Shown piece after piece: positions 11,366 to 23,450 of a stretch of 64,000 nucleotides of DNA. The stretch is from contig NC_089285.1 in NCBI RefSeq assembly GCF_963678975.1, positions 6,558,694 through 6,622,693 on the forward strand, in the 5' to 3' direction. Position 1 is the first letter of the stretch. Each line of letters begins with the position of its first letter. Both the position numbers and the translations under genes were made by a program. A model generated the notes under the pieces. That model saw nothing but the letters and a program-made list of their open reading frames with translations. It ran no database searches and had not been told where the DNA came from. The stretch comes from Dysidea avara (taxonomy: Eukaryota; Porifera; Demospongiae; Dictyoceratida; Dysideidae).

Positions 11366-13580
11366 ATTGTACTGAGGTATTTATAATTAGTTGACTGTAT
11401 TGCAAATGTAATTCTCAATGTCCGGCATCGGCTTCTCACTGAGTTCAAGTTTCTAACCTAAGTATGTTGGGCGCTTGCTGTACTAGTTGTACACCGAGCG
11501 GAAAGCAGTCTAGAAAAGCATGCACATGTTTATGAAAAAGATATATTATGGTAAATTTACGCCTAATCCTGTTTTTCTAGCACTGAGCCAGGGGTATGAG
11601 AATGCTGTTCTATAGTGCCGCACCATACTATGGTTTGTCACTTACTTCAGGCATTTGCATATATAGACGGGTTGCCTTTTTACGGCGTGGTCGTTTTACC
11701 GTAAATTTTCCACATACTTTCTGAGTTCGCTAAGTCAAAAATGTATTACGGCTATTGGAGAAAATGAACATTTCGGTTAACTTTAGCAAGCAAGAGTTAG
11801 CCAGCCTTCAGAACAGAAAGTATGTTATAGAGAAAGGTTCGAGCTATAACATATCCAACGTGTAAGGTGAAGGCTGAACGAGAAGATGATTTTCTCTCAA
11901 TCTTGGGTTTTTGGAAAGCGATAAAACTCGCTGAAAACATTCTTTGTAAGACTTTGCTACTACTTAGAATCATAGAATGGATGATTTTAACTCATCTTGT
12001 ACCTTTGAAGAACCAAAAACGTTTGTCAAACTATTTTAAAAAATGGGTTTTTTGTTGACTTCTTGACCAACATTGTAATCATGCGTAAAACGGAAAGTCG
12101 CGTTTTCTCGCGTTACACAAGGGACACGCCCTAAATAGGCAACCCGTCTATAGGAAAAAGGAGATGAGACAAATGCTATATCAGGCCAGAGAGTTAAAGT
12201 GTGTATGTTGTCTGCCCCTTTGAAGTTCAACTCCACTCCTAGGGATTATGTACACGAGACCCTTTGTGAGAAGGATTTTTACATTTTTGTTTGACACCGA
12301 CTGTGTGGTGTATGCTGTAAAGTTGCCATACTTGGAACTGTCTGACTGGCTAACACCAGTACTATCATTGTGTGGCTGTTACAATAAACTACTATAGGTT
12401 GGTCATGAAGTGAAGAAGTGTTTGCAACAAATCACCACCTGAGAATCCATGACAACATTGAGTGATTGTTGTTAATGAATTACATAGATCCAAAGTCTAA
12501 CTATTACTTAGCATTGTTATGTCCTATATATTATGTGTTATTTCTGTTTTGTAGAAGTCCATCGCTGGCATATAGATTTAATCAGATAGCACTGATGGTG
12601 TTCTGTTGTGTTGTTAGCAAGATTATACCATCTTGACTATAGTTGGATGATTTCAGAGGATTTCACTGTTGCCTCCTCAACTGCAGCTCCTGCTGTTGTA
12701 CTAATGAATGTATTACATACAAGTTAGGTGAGAATTATCATTTCTAGGTTACGTACGCATTTGATATTTATAAGCCTATCTATATTGTGTAGGTTACAAA
12801 GGTTGTTTTGGAAAAATTTTTGACTGAGGGTTAGTTCTTTGTTATATGTAATGGACTTTACCCGTTACATATTTACATACTCAGGATGAATACATGTTGT
12901 GATGTAGTCTTGGTAACTTGCTATTGAGATGTTAACCAGGTGGTTCGTTGCTTGCAATTCAGTGTTGTATTCTGAGGCTATGTTTAGTGTGTTATTTCAG
13001 AACCATCAGTTTGTTGGAGTAGGTGTAGCTACAGCTGTAACACAGGTTAGTTGGAGACCTGTTTTCTGACACTTATTGTTTACATTATTATAGGTATCTA
13101 CATATAATATTTTAGGTTGCCTACATCATAAGGTATGTTTTATTGTATTTGTTTCAGTTATTCATATTATGTTTTCCCATAGTTGCAACATGACCGATAT
13201 GAATTCCTTTACCTGCTAGTGTGTATTCTGGTTACGTGACATTATTCTAACTCCATTTTGAAGTTGTGCAGGAACGATAGGAACAATTGGATTTTGTGCT
13301 ATATACCAATATATTTATGATGTCAAGACGGTACGTGTGTATAAAGCTATTATATTTGCTTGACTTAAATGTCCATAATAGTTACTCTCAAGAAACATGA
13401 TTTACTGCATGAAGATCTCACCTGTCTATAAAGATTTTGGTAAGCTGTTATGCTTACATCTATTGTTACTACATGTTGTGCCATACAGCAGCTTGAAACA
13501 AATAACATGCGGATGCCAGTCAATGTTGAAGTCACCCATGGGTGGTGGAGTAACCAGCTTGTACAGAAACTATTGTAAGT
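11258..13580 (+). other. Candidate multi-exon gene, not recognised
   Basis: Several short stretches look like exons with AG before and GT after. They lie at about 12555-12627 (encodes SPSLAYRFNQIALMVFCC), about 12999-13047 (NHQFVGVGVATAVTQ, then GTTAGT), about 13270-13332 (GTIGTIGFCAIYQYIYDVKT, then GTACGT) and about 13491-13576 (includes NVEVTHGWWSNQ, then GTAAGT). The hydrophobic pieces could be membrane segments. Reading phase does not join cleanly through the small exon at about 13117-13134, so the model is incomplete. I do not recognise the protein. It could be a real small membrane-protein gene, a decayed one, or chance. Confidence 0.25.
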
Positions 13581-13904
13581 TTTTGTGGTCAAACTGTTTT
13601 GTACTTGGTAAATGCAACTATTGATAGGAGGAATGTAGAAAATGTACAAGTAAAGTGCGGTTGGTGATAACTCCACCCCTTCCATGCAGTCCTGCATAAT
13701 GGTCGAAGATGTATAAAGCACCGTACCATACATGGTATGTGAATAAATTCATGCATATAACAATTATTTATCCTTTTGCACTTGCAGGCTTGTTAAAGAA
13801 AACCGAGCAACCTAATAACTGAACTGCATGCAGTTTGTAACTACTGTACAGATGTATTTTATTTTCATTTATTAATGTTTGTATAATAATAATTATGGTG
13901 TTGA

Positions 13905-14065
13905 TACCTGTCAAAGGTGCTATGGTAGCACCAAAAGATGCTATGGTAGCACTTACAGAAGGTGTCATTGTAACATCTATTAGAGGTGCTATCATGGCAT
14001 CTATATAAAAGCTTAAAATTTGACTGCTCAATAGCACCTACCATAGGTGCTACCATAGCACTTCT
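13905..14065. repeat. Short imperfect repeats of AGGTGCTATGGTAGCAC type
   Basis: AGGTGCTATGGTAGCAC, AGATGCTATGGTAGCACT, AGAGGTGCTATCATGGCA and an inverted copy TAGGTGCTACCATAGCACT lie within 150 bp. The unit is partly palindromic, so direct and inverted copies coexist. Confidence 0.7.
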
Positions 14066-14418
14066 GTTTTAACAGTGCAGTCAACGTGAAAATGCCAAAC
14101 TTGAAACTGAATGTTTGTGAATCAGTTGAATCAGACCCTCTCAATTAGGTCAATGTCAGTATAAACTTTGCCTCAGTAAAAAATTTTTCCTAGCTATGCC
14201 ACTGTGTGCCGCTAAGGAAGTAGATGCGCTATTGTTGGAAATATCACAAGGAGAACAGCTCCGCAAGATCACAACCAACTTTCACAACAAGTGTCTAATA
14301 TGGAGCACTATTCGTCACCCTTGCATTGTTCAGTTTCTAAGTCAATAAGAAGTTACTTTATGAATCGTATTACAGGGGTGTATAAACTGGCTAGTCACGT
14401 TGTACATATATGTTGCAG

Positions 14419-15138
14419 GTGTGTACTATAGAGACCAGCTACAGAATAGTTACTTTACCCATTATGGTGATGGAGAAGATGCAATGCAGTCTAAGGGATT
14501 TAGTAGAGGGTTTCGCTAACATACCCTTAAATGTAAAGCTATCAATATTGGATGATGTGTGCCTCGGTCTTAGGTATCTCCACAGCAGGGATCCACCAAT
14601 TGTACATCATGATCTCACCCCAAATAACATATTACTTGTAGGCTGCCTTGAAGCTAAGATCACTGGCCTGGGAGCTGCCAAGGTGATGCAAACTGGTGCA
14701 CACTATAGAACGACAATGACCAAAGTTCCAGGAATGCCAGATTTTATGCCTCCCGAGGCACTTACAACAAATTCACGTTATGGTCCATCATTAGATATAT
14801 TTTCTTATGGTGGAGTGGTCCTATATGTTGTTACTCAACAGTGGCCTCATCCTATACTGACAGAGAGCAACTCAATAATGAGACTGGAAAACATGAGTTG
14901 GTGTCAGAGGTGACAAGTGTCAGAACTACCTAAATGCACTTATTGAAGATTCTGCTGCCCTAAAGCCATTGGTGGTGTCATGTTTAGATGACAATGCTGC
15001 AAATCGTCCTTCACTAGTAGATGTATCCATGGTGATTGAAAGGGTAAAGAATTGATTCATCCACCTGGTCACCATGTATTGAGCCCCATTGCATGGTGGG
15101 CTATGGCATCTGGTCAGTTAATATCACATGAGCAGCAG
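14419..15138 (+). pseudogene. Kinase exon 2 remnant (catalytic lobe)
   Basis: It keeps an acceptor (GTTGCAG before 14419) and a donor-like end (CAG then GTAACT at 15139). It is open to about 14911 and encodes VMEKMQCSLRDL, the HHDLTPNNILL loop, GLG, GMPDFMPPEAL and DIFSYGG. After the frameshift, another frame carries the matching CLDDNAANRPS segment. It is the longest surviving part of the pseudogene and could be mistaken for a 167-residue gene. Confidence 0.85.
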
Positions 15139-15659
15139 GTAACTTCATGGATTGCACACACTTAGCTATATTACATGTATCATTGTAGCAACTTGGATAA
15201 TTTTAGTGGTGATGATAGTAGCCAATTTCATGGCCATCACTGTTTTTCCAGTTATTGAAACAGTCCTACCTGTATTAAGAATGCTGTACTCAGTGGTAGA
15301 GAGAATAGTTGATGTAGGGGGCTGACCAAATAATAGAATCTCTGGCAGCAGGGGATCTGGGGAGACACCCCCAGAAGCTGTAGCCATTTTAGGTTTTACA
15401 ATATCTGCCAGAATTAATTTATAGGTACAATTTGAAGCATATCAACTAAAATACCAACCTTCTAATCAAAAGTATGACGATGTTGACTACAGGGTTAATA
15501 AACATACAGCAGTAAAAATACCCTTTACACACCTGGAAACACATGGTACAGTGGTAATACACCAACTGTCTCAATTAAGAGGTCATGCAGTGGTTTGATT
15601 TCTTACCATCATTTTCATTCAGTAATTATTGTTCCTAAAGCACTCTACAAGCTATGCTG

Positions 15660-16000
15660 GCTAACCATAAAATTTTGTATTGGAAAAACCAGTATATTAT
15701 GCTTTTGCATCTATCCTTCAAAAGGCTCTGATCTTTGTAAAACTTCTGTGAATTGGAGTTATCCAAGGACTGTATATCCCACAATAATTTCACAAAAGTT
15801 CAACATTTCACCAGAGATGTATATATACTGACTAATTGACACAGAATTAGTCAATCACTGAAGTACAGAGTGCTGATAATAGATACCTCTTACCAATAAT
15901 TGGCTCACGATATGCTTTGTGATTTCACTTGTAACATGGCACATAAGATATTAAAGTTTGGTATGCTAAGAGAATAAGGACTGATCTATATCTAAACATT
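15660..16000. repeat. Dispersed segment, related copy at 51195-51500
   Basis: CTTTGTAAAACTTCT, CCAAGGACTG/ACAAGGACTG, CAATCAC(T/A)GAAGTACAG, CCGATAATAG/GCTGATAATAG and CCAATAATTGG recur in order and in the same orientation near 51.2-51.5 kb. It lies in intron 2 of the kinase pseudogene. Confidence 0.6.
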
Positions 16001-16189
16001 TTGAGGGGCAAATTTTCAATTTGAGTAAAAATCGTACCTAATTTAAAATTTTCGCAGATTTGGAAACGATTTCAAGCTATATAAAGATCTTAATATTTCA
16101 AGGATAAAAATTTCACTGTTAGCCCCCAACTTAAACCTTGAAATCAGCAAAAAAAATTCTCCCTCAAAATATTTAGGCTATGCGGTATT
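15984..16189. mobile_element. Miniature inverted-repeat element, relative of 29264-29446
   Basis: CTATATCTAAACATTTTGAG on the left is inverted on the right as GCATAGCCTAAATATTTTGA. The interior has the same AATTTTCGC…GAAATC wording as the element at 29264-29446. It is inserted in kinase pseudogene intron 2. Confidence 0.55.
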
Positions 16190-16618
16190 AATCCAAACTG
16201 AAAGTTCATACTGTGGCATTCACAAGGTTGTCTCTGTTATTGATTGATTAATATGTTTTGGTCTTGTGTTTTCTACATGCATTTGATTTTTGCATTGATA
16301 GTTTGCAAAGTCTGTAATGAACTCTGGATCAGTAGTCTTAGGCAGTAGTACAAGAACTGGAACAAGATGTATCCTCGCTAATTTCAAAACTGATACATTG
16401 AATAAAACTTTTAAAGGTGTGCAAGTTAGTGTTGTATTAAAGAAAAATCATATTAAGTGCTATTATGAATACTATAATATATAGCTCTCTATATCAAATT
16501 GATTGAAAGGCTGTCCCACCCTCCTACAAGTTTTAGTACTACAAAATTAATATTATCTGTTGTCATCATGACCTGGCTAGTTTCATATGTATAAAATTCT
16601 GTTACTGTATGTATAGGT

Positions 16619-16827
16619 AACCCCACTTGTCACTGAACTGGATGAGATTACAGCAAGAAATGTGAAGCCTAACAAAAAAGCTATGGTTTAAAGAATGACA
16701 AGGATGATCTACAGAAGAATGATGACTTGAATACACAAATGGATAGTCTGAAAAAGCAGATTGTGATCTCAAAGTGAAGAATGATAATCTGAGTAGGGAG
16801 ATTATGCAACTAAAAGAAGACAATTAA
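16619..16827 (+). pseudogene. Coiled-coil exon remnant of kinase copy A
   Basis: After TATAG it reads VTPLVTELDEITARN and hits a stop at about 16690. A shifted frame gives DLNTQMDSLKKQ and a further one DLKVKNDNLS, matching the coiled-coil exon at 40538-40762. It ends AATTAAATTT where the intact copy has the donor, so the exon is broken in several places. Confidence 0.8.
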
Positions 16828-16864
16828 ATTTTTAAAGTAAGAAACAGCTCCATCAACTAAAGTG

Positions 16865-17300
16865 TGCTGTGTGGCCAAGAAAGCCAGCATGCCACACAGC
16901 ACACAAAAGAAAATGTATTGTTGTATTTGATTAGCAGAGCCCACCTGGGGCATAAAGCTAATTTATAAGTACAGTTACAGAATTATGTAATTTTAGTGCA
17001 TACTTATATAGCTCCATGGTTCTTTTACTTAAGCAAACATTTCTGCCTGCCAGGTGGGACATGCCACATACCAAATTTGAGTGAATTTGCTATAGCCATT
17101 CTTAAAATATAGGTGGCTGCTTTTTAAAAGGTGTTTTCAGTGGCCAATAATTTCCTTTTTCTTTTTGCGCACCACAAAAATTGTTAAACCACAAATTGTT
17201 TTGAAATTTGGTACAGGTAAAGAGAATATAAAAAGTTCACATTGCTACAAATCTGATAATTTAAAATATTAATGGTGTTACGGATGTATGGATGTCTATT
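16865..17300. repeat. Dispersed repeat of about 430 bp, related copy at 55565-55990
   Basis: AAGAAAGCCAGCA(T/C)GCCACAC, ATAGCTCCATGG, CACC…GG, TTGAGTGAATTTGC/TTGATTAAATTCGC, GCCATT and TTTGG…AAAG..AATATAAA…GTTCAC… occur in the same order. The first 50 bp form a hairpin (GTGCTGTGTGGC with GCCACACAGCAC). It lies in intron 3 of the kinase pseudogene. Confidence 0.6.
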
Positions 17301-17999
17301 TGGTAAAAAAAAAAAAAAGATTCTTCACAGCTATGAGTACTCATTAGAAATCTTGAAAATTGGTGGATTAATTTTAATAATGATGTGGTGGTGCTGTTAA
17401 TATCAATGCAGTGATTCATTGACTGCCACCTTTAATTTCACATTTTTCACCCTGGCTTTTTCCGGAGCTGTACCCTATTTTCACAGTTTAGTTGTTTTGG
17501 TATAATTATAGATATTTTTTTATTATGTTATTATTGGAATGTTAGTTAACATTGTTGTATACAACATGGGCAGCTCCAGGAATTTTAATGACAATAGCTA
17601 TAAAATTATGTTAAAGGAAGGCATACTGCGTGCGGTGTGGCAAGCAGACTAGCATGTGGTGCATGTTTCTTTATGGGGTCTCTGGACTAGCCATCCAAAG
17701 TGAGAGCAATTTCAGCAGTTAAAATATCAAATACTATTGTATTACTACATGTGTATGCTTGATTGTTGTATTAAGGTGACTGCTCTAATAGAGTAACTGC
17801 TTATTTGATGGCTAATTTCTAGAGACCTCGGAAATCCCCTGGAGTTGCCACTACACAAATTGGCCCTGCATTAATGCTAGTTTTAAAAATTTAGTGTTTC
17901 TTAAGTTCTCAGTAGTGGAGCTATTCCAGTGTCAGTCTAGTTCCAGTTTTTGAAACAGAACAATAATTTTGTTAAACAGGCACACATAGTTATCACAAA

Positions 18000-18099
<100 letters not shown>

Positions 18100-18179
18100 A
18101 TCCATGTCATTTCCACATGAGCAAACAGCTTTGTGTCAAAGCAGCCTGCATAAATTATGATATTGTGAAATGAAGGCTT

Positions 18180-18334
18180 TGTAAACATTGTATTACAAGC
18201 TAAGCTTTATGCCAGGGCTGCTATTTCAAAATTTGAACAATGGCTGACTAAAGTTACACATGGACCTAAAGTGTCCATTGCTAGCCTATTTACACTTAGC
18301 TATTTAAGTTGTGCAAGCTATTACATGTACTACA
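18180..18334 (-). mobile_element. Probable 3' LTR of a Gypsy element
   Basis: On the minus strand a purine tract (AATAAGGGGATAG, complement of 18335-18347) follows the pol remnant, then TGTAGTACATG… begins and runs to …GTTTACA. TG…CA ends fit an LTR of about 155 bp, but there is no second copy to confirm the borders. Confidence 0.4.
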
Positions 18335-18345
18335 CTATCCCCTTA

Positions 18346-19550
18346 TTAAAGAAGATGTCTTGGCTTGAACTTGACTGTGTGTGGTATAATGTGTAGGGGG
18401 TTGTCAGTGTCTCTCTGGATATCTTCTAGGTGGGGATGAAGGTGACACAGCAGGGTGTTGCTGTATAACCTCTGATTGTTGATCATCATCATCGTTATCA
18501 ATGAGCTGTAAGGAGTCCCAATACTTGGCATTCGTTGTTGCTCTTCATCTGTTGGCTCTTTTTCCACATTCTTCTGCTTCTATTAGTTGCCTCACTGCTA
18601 TTGTTGTTCACACGGATGTTATTAGGGCAAGGCTTCAGTCTGTCAAAGTGAACTATCTTTCGTTGTCTTTCCCATCAACTTGTTTAATTCATCTGAAATT
18701 TGTTTCAGGGTCCTGTCCAAGGATGGTAGAGTTTGTGGTGTTGGCATCTCTTTACAACTGATGAATGTAACCACACAAGGTCTCCTCTCTGGTTTGGCTG
18801 TCCATGTAACTTCTTGTCATAGTATTCCTTCTGACGAACATACTGTATACCCGAGCCATGTCAAATGCTAAAGTCAACTTGTTTCTTCAATGTGGCTGTA
18901 TACTCATTATGAGATAGAGATTCTGGCTTGCTGGTTCCAAACATTATGTCAACTGGCAGACATGCCTGTCTCCCAAACTCCAGTAGATGGATGTACACTG
19001 GTGTTGTAAGCCATGCATGTCTTGCATATATGCTGCTTTCAATTGAATGGATGGTCCTTAGAGCATGTTGCTAACATGTCTAAAAGAGTCCTGTTGACTC
19101 TTTCAACAAGGCCATCACCATGCAGATGGTATGATCCTGGTTTTACATATGTTTGATAGTTTGCAGACCTTGGTGAGCAGTCTTGATTCAAATTGTCAAC
19201 GAGTGTAACTATTCTGGCACTGAGTATCATAGGAGCAGTTCATCCACCAGCTAAATTGCCACTGTCTGTGTGTCTCCTGGTTGGGGATAGGTAGAGCCTC
19301 GATCCACCTTGTGAAATAGTCACCGACCACCATGATGTATGAATTACCACTGTTACTTTCAGGAAGGGGGCCAAAGAAGTTTACTGCCATTATCTGTGTT
19401 GGATAGCCAGCAGTTATTGTGCCTAGAAGAGCACATCCTATAGGTTCCTGTGACTTTCTAGTAGCACACCTGGACATGTTTGGCACCAGTCCCCCACAGC
19501 ATTAAAGTGCCCTGGCCAATAAATTCTCTCCTTTAGTTTTGAAGGGACTT
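18346..19550 (-). pseudogene. Gypsy retrotransposon pol fragment (integrase region), broken
   Basis: Read on the minus strand, the order is an H2C2-like start (YWPGHF…DWCQTCP, about 19480-19540), then an integrase core (AGYPTQIMAVNFFGPLPES and VVGDYFTRWIEALP, about 19290-19420), then LVERVNRTLLDMLATCSKDH (about 19050-19110) and a degraded C-terminus. The integrase joins element DNA to the genome. The residue in the position of the first catalytic Asp is Asn (AVNF where the family usually has a D), and at least two frameshifts separate the pieces. It lies within intron 3 of the kinase pseudogene on the opposite strand. It is not functional. Confidence 0.8.
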
Positions 19551-19559
19551 GTCTTGACC

Positions 19560-20790
19560 TAGGCCCTCCATCACAGCTACAGATAATTTTACGGGGACTA
19601 AGCCCCCATATTTTTTTCAGTGGCTACAGCCCTCTTGCCCCTCTTCCTGATCCTTAAGCCCTTAACTTGACAATGCAATCTAGAATCTGTGTAAAGGACA
19701 TTGGCTATGCAGATTTGTTATGAACAACTACTCACTACAGTTGTACAAGAGTGCTACCAGTGTACATGTGCAGGGCCACCTAAACGACCTTTTCCTGTTT
19801 GCAGCCTCAGTAAAAATGTGTTTGGTGTACTTTTCTATGTTGTATGGGGTCCCTCTTTTCATTTTCTACCATAACCCCTTTCCCCTGGTGGCCCTGCCAG
19901 TGTGGTTTGTGGGATAAGGTGGGAGTCAACTAGGCATCAGATCATTTGGTCCATCTGAGAGCGCATTGGCAGGGCCAACAGACAGAAAATAAAAGTAAGG
20001 CTCATTTTGTATACTAAATACATTTTTACACAGGCCAGGACAGGGAAAATTGCTCTTACCCTTAGATGGCTGGTAGCACTTTGTTCCCATAGTAAATATC
20101 TGCATAGCAGCTAGATGTCCATTGCACAGATAATATAGAATGCAGTGTCACTTGACTAAGGCCCAAGGACACATAAGTACATATAGTGCAATTTAGTGAC
20201 TAAAGACTTTAAAAATTTAGTCCTATACACCTTATGATTAAACATAACCAATTTATTATTCAACAAAGGAACATACTACCATTTCATTCCATTCCATGTA
20301 ACATCCCCGCCATGATTGGAAGTGAACATGTCTAGATTTGTAACATGTAAGAAGCCATACCACACTTTATGCATTTTGCTCTCAAATGCTGCAAGAATAA
20401 ATTCCCTGTAATTAATGATTAAGCCTTACTGTATATACTAAATCATGTACACTTGGTTTCTACTATCCTATGCTTCTAAAAGTAAATGCTCAGTTTGGTT
20501 TTTTTATGTTAGCTAATGTAAAGAGACAAAACAAGGTAAAACATCAAAACCACAAAAATCATAGGTTAAAGTAGTCAACCAGGCAACAATAATAGGAGTT
20601 ATATATGTGTTTATATCATCTAGCCCTCCTTACTACAAACCATTTTCTTCATGGCTGGTTTCTTAGTTTCATGTACCAGAATGGGGCCTCTGCGAGTGTG
20701 CCTGTTCCATACAATACACTCAGCATGCACATAGTTATAATATATTATAATGTCATTCCAGTAATGGCCAAAGTTACATACTGTATGTAT
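19560..20790. other. Intronic stretch of the kinase pseudogene
   Basis: No gene. Short open frames lack motifs. I see no strong repeat. Confidence 0.4.
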
Positions 20791-20801
20791 AATCTTTTCA
20801 G

Positions 20802-20873
20802 GCTGAAAAGAATAATGTGCAGCATCAGAAACAAGTGAATCATGGATATTCCAGATCATTATTGTGGTGTTGA
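20802..20873 (+). pseudogene. Tail exon remnant of kinase copy A
   Basis: After the acceptor TTTTCAG it encodes AEKNNVQHQKQVNHG…, matching the start of the intact tail exon (AEKNNIQHYRH…), but runs to a stop after 23 codons. The DNA beyond (to about 21010) still aligns with the Asp-coding GATGATGAT-rich sequence and downstream ACAACACA.AGTAATGATGTA of copy B. Confidence 0.8.
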
Positions 20874-21219
20874 TGATGATGATTTTCATGTATCATGATG
20901 ATGTTAATGTTGATGATGATGATGGTGATTATGGTAATGATGACTATTAGGATGGATATTTCTGACAGAGCACAACACATAGTAATGATGTACACCACAT
21001 ATATAACAACATACGTAATACTCTCAATAGCACCGTGGCGTATTATTTTGAAATACATCAAGCGATTAGCCAATAGAATTAGTTAGTATTAGCTACACTT
21101 GTTTGTCAAAGTCCGTCAACAAAAATGCAAAATCTGTAATACTAATCTGATTGCATAAAATAGTGTGGTGTGTTTTTCTATTGGAAATGCATGTCTGATT
21201 CGACAACTGGTGTTACCAT

Positions 21220-22258
21220 TAGGGATCTGCAATACATATCGATACGGCAATATATCGATACAGCAAATAGGTATCACGATACGATACTGTACTTAGAAAA
21301 TATTGATATATCAAAGTTTTCTAGTAGAAACAGTCCGTGATTGCTCTATTACTGTAACAGTGATCTGGATACTCAAATAGAAAGCCTCCTGTGCATAAAA
21401 ATGCAACCTTACAAGAAGCCATACAAATGCACGTGCTGTTACCATCTTGACAACTCATCAAAAATGCGGAGTAATCCGGACAAGCTTTTGTGGGAGCATG
21501 CATTAAAATGTTTGTGGTAGCTAATTGTCTGGGTGGTGTAATAGAGGCAGGTATCCAGGTAGAGATGTTAAACACACTAACTATTTGTCATACAGTGGAA
21601 CCTCCCTTATCCGGACTTCTATTATCTGGGCACCTCCATTGTCCGGACAGCCCAAATTGGTCATGTGGCTTGTAGTTTATTGACCATAATGAAGTTTGGT
21701 TTAGATGAAAGCACAAGGAGGGAGCCTAAAGGTTGCTGTTTACCTGTTTGATGGCTTGTTTATTCTACTACTAATAACTACCACTTGGTTGCTAGATGAT
21801 AATGCATTTTTACAGCCCAGGGGAGTGACCATGACTGCTCTGTAGTGACTTCCCCCTCTGCCCACTAAACTGCATAGAAATAACTGATAGCAATAACAAC
21901 ATTACTTGTATTTAAGTTAGTCACTTTAGCATAATAGCATGTTATTCTTAGTTACGGACATTTCTGAGATACGGACAGTAGCATGTACCAGACTGCCCGG
22001 ATAAGAGAGGTTCCACTGTACTGTAGTTTATCATCACTCCCTGAATAACTGAACTAAGAAATATGTATATACAGTGAATGTAGAATCAGTGTGGCTCTTC
22101 AATGTACAGATAAATTGGATATTGTTACAACTATTGCTAATATGCCGGTTATAACTAGCCATGACCACTTCATTATAGTATCATGATACAGTATTGTATC
22201 GAACAGTTTATTGATGGTGATACGCAATACACAAAATGCACTGTATCGCAGAACACTA
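21220..22258. mobile_element. hAT-type element with perfect 8-bp target duplication
   Basis: It is flanked by GTTACCAT at 21212-21219 and 22259-22266. The ends are TAGGGATCTGCAATACATAT and, reverse-complemented, TAGTGTTCTGCGATACAGTG, with subterminal ATCGATACGG and GATACGAT motifs. No transposase frame is present. A 426-bp pogo-type element is nested inside (21593-22018), leaving about 613 bp of hAT sequence. Confidence 0.85.
21593..22018. mobile_element. Pogo/Tigger-type miniature element nested in the hAT element
   Basis: The termini CAGTGGAACCTCCCTTATCC and CAGTGGAACCTCTCTTATCC (reverse complement of the right end) differ at one position in 20. TA flanks both sides (21591-21592, 22019-22020). 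Further TCCGGAC copies lie inside. These termini are characteristic of the pogo/Tigger group. It is non-coding and younger than the hAT host. Confidence 0.9.
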
Positions 22259-22428
22259 GTTACCATGGTGATAGATGCCCCATAGTATAGCAATGTTGCT
22301 TAGCAATGGTTGTTAAGACAGTTGCTCACTTTGGGACCATTAGTGTGATTGATGATTTGCAGTAGTTTCTTTTAAATTTATGCTGCTTAGCAACAATTGC
22401 TATATGATTATGGTTGTCAGATTAATTT

Positions 22429-22556
22429 GTAATAAGATAGCTGTGGTATTCAAAATTAATAGTTCTCACATAATCACCTAGCACTCTTTTACTTTTCCTG
22501 TTTACAATGCTCGCACTGTTAATTGTGAGTACCACAGCCATCTGTCCTATTACATA
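22429..22556. mobile_element. Small inverted-repeat element (about 128 bp)
   Basis: TAATAAGATAGCTGTGGTAT on the left is mirrored by TAATAGGACAGATGGCTGTG on the right (reverse complement). It is non-coding. Confidence 0.45.
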
Positions 22557-22859
22557 TACTAATACTCAAATTAGTTAATATAGGTACTTCTTCACTGTTT
22601 AGGAGGAGGATGATTTTCTAGAAGAAAAACTATAATATTTTGATTATGCACAATTTAATGTTCACAAGCGTTCATGCTTTTGATGTATATTATAGAGAGT
22701 TTAATAGGTTTTTAAGTGATAGTTCAAGTTATGTTAAATGTACCAAGTATATAACAGGACTATACAGTGCATGTGGATTTTAGTAGGAAAAGTATTATGT
22801 TTTGTATACACTTATGTTTTACTTAAAGATTTATCTACATCACTCTAAGCTTAGCTACA

Positions 22860-23450
22860 GTTGCTGACAAAAGATTATGCTGTCGTATAGTCACAAAACT
22901 GATGTGTCTTGCTCTTGCTGAATTAATGAGTTTACTGATAAATAGCTAGGCTTTTGCATATAATAAACACAAAGTGTATTTATAGCATCTATATGTCAAT
23001 GTTATCCAAGCATGGTTTAGTCATAGGTTTAGTTAACTTCTTCTAGCTGATCTCTCTACAGGGTGACTTGTTTGTAGTTGATCTCTCTACAGGGTGACAA
23101 TCATGTAGATAATTCTGTAATAAATATACGAATTATATATATAAATTGTGCCTTTTAAAAATCAAAGAATAAATCCCACTTATCAAAAGCATGTTTATGT
23201 TCTATTACAGTACTTGACACTCTAATCATGGTAGATCTAGGGAATATCCTTCCCCTGCACTAGCAAGAGTGTTACAATATTCATTACACATTCACCAAGT
23301 AGTACTAGTTGTGTGGTGAAGAAGCAATTCAAACTATCTGAGCCTACAATGTGGGTATGGTTAATTTTTTTAAGGCTCAAACCATTATCAGACATTTTAG
23401 CCAGCATTTTCCTTTTGGCTATGCTCTAGCTGAGGTATAGTTGCAGTGAG
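22860..23450. repeat. Duplication-unit segment inverted relative to copy B
   Basis: GATGTGTCTTGCTCTTGCTG and GCTTTTGCATATAATAAACA match the minus strand of about 46090-46185. ACCAAGTAGTA..GTTGTGTGG, TATCTGAGCCTACAATGTGG and GGCTATGCTCTAGCTGAGGT match the minus strand of about 45740-45925. Flanking segments on both sides match copy B in direct orientation. Confidence 0.75.
23035..23105 (-). repeat. Two units of the AAGTCACCCTGTAGAGA minisatellite
   Basis: CTCTCTACAGGGTGACTTGT and CTCTCTACAGGGTGACAATC are reverse complements of the unit that forms the array at 54500-55060. Also present at 37725-37845. Confidence 0.75.

Noticed and set aside
14410-14913. A separate 167-residue kinase gene
   Set aside because: It is exon 2 of the decayed kinase copy: the ATG lies upstream of the splice acceptor, the catalytic residues are changed and the frame breaks at about 14905.
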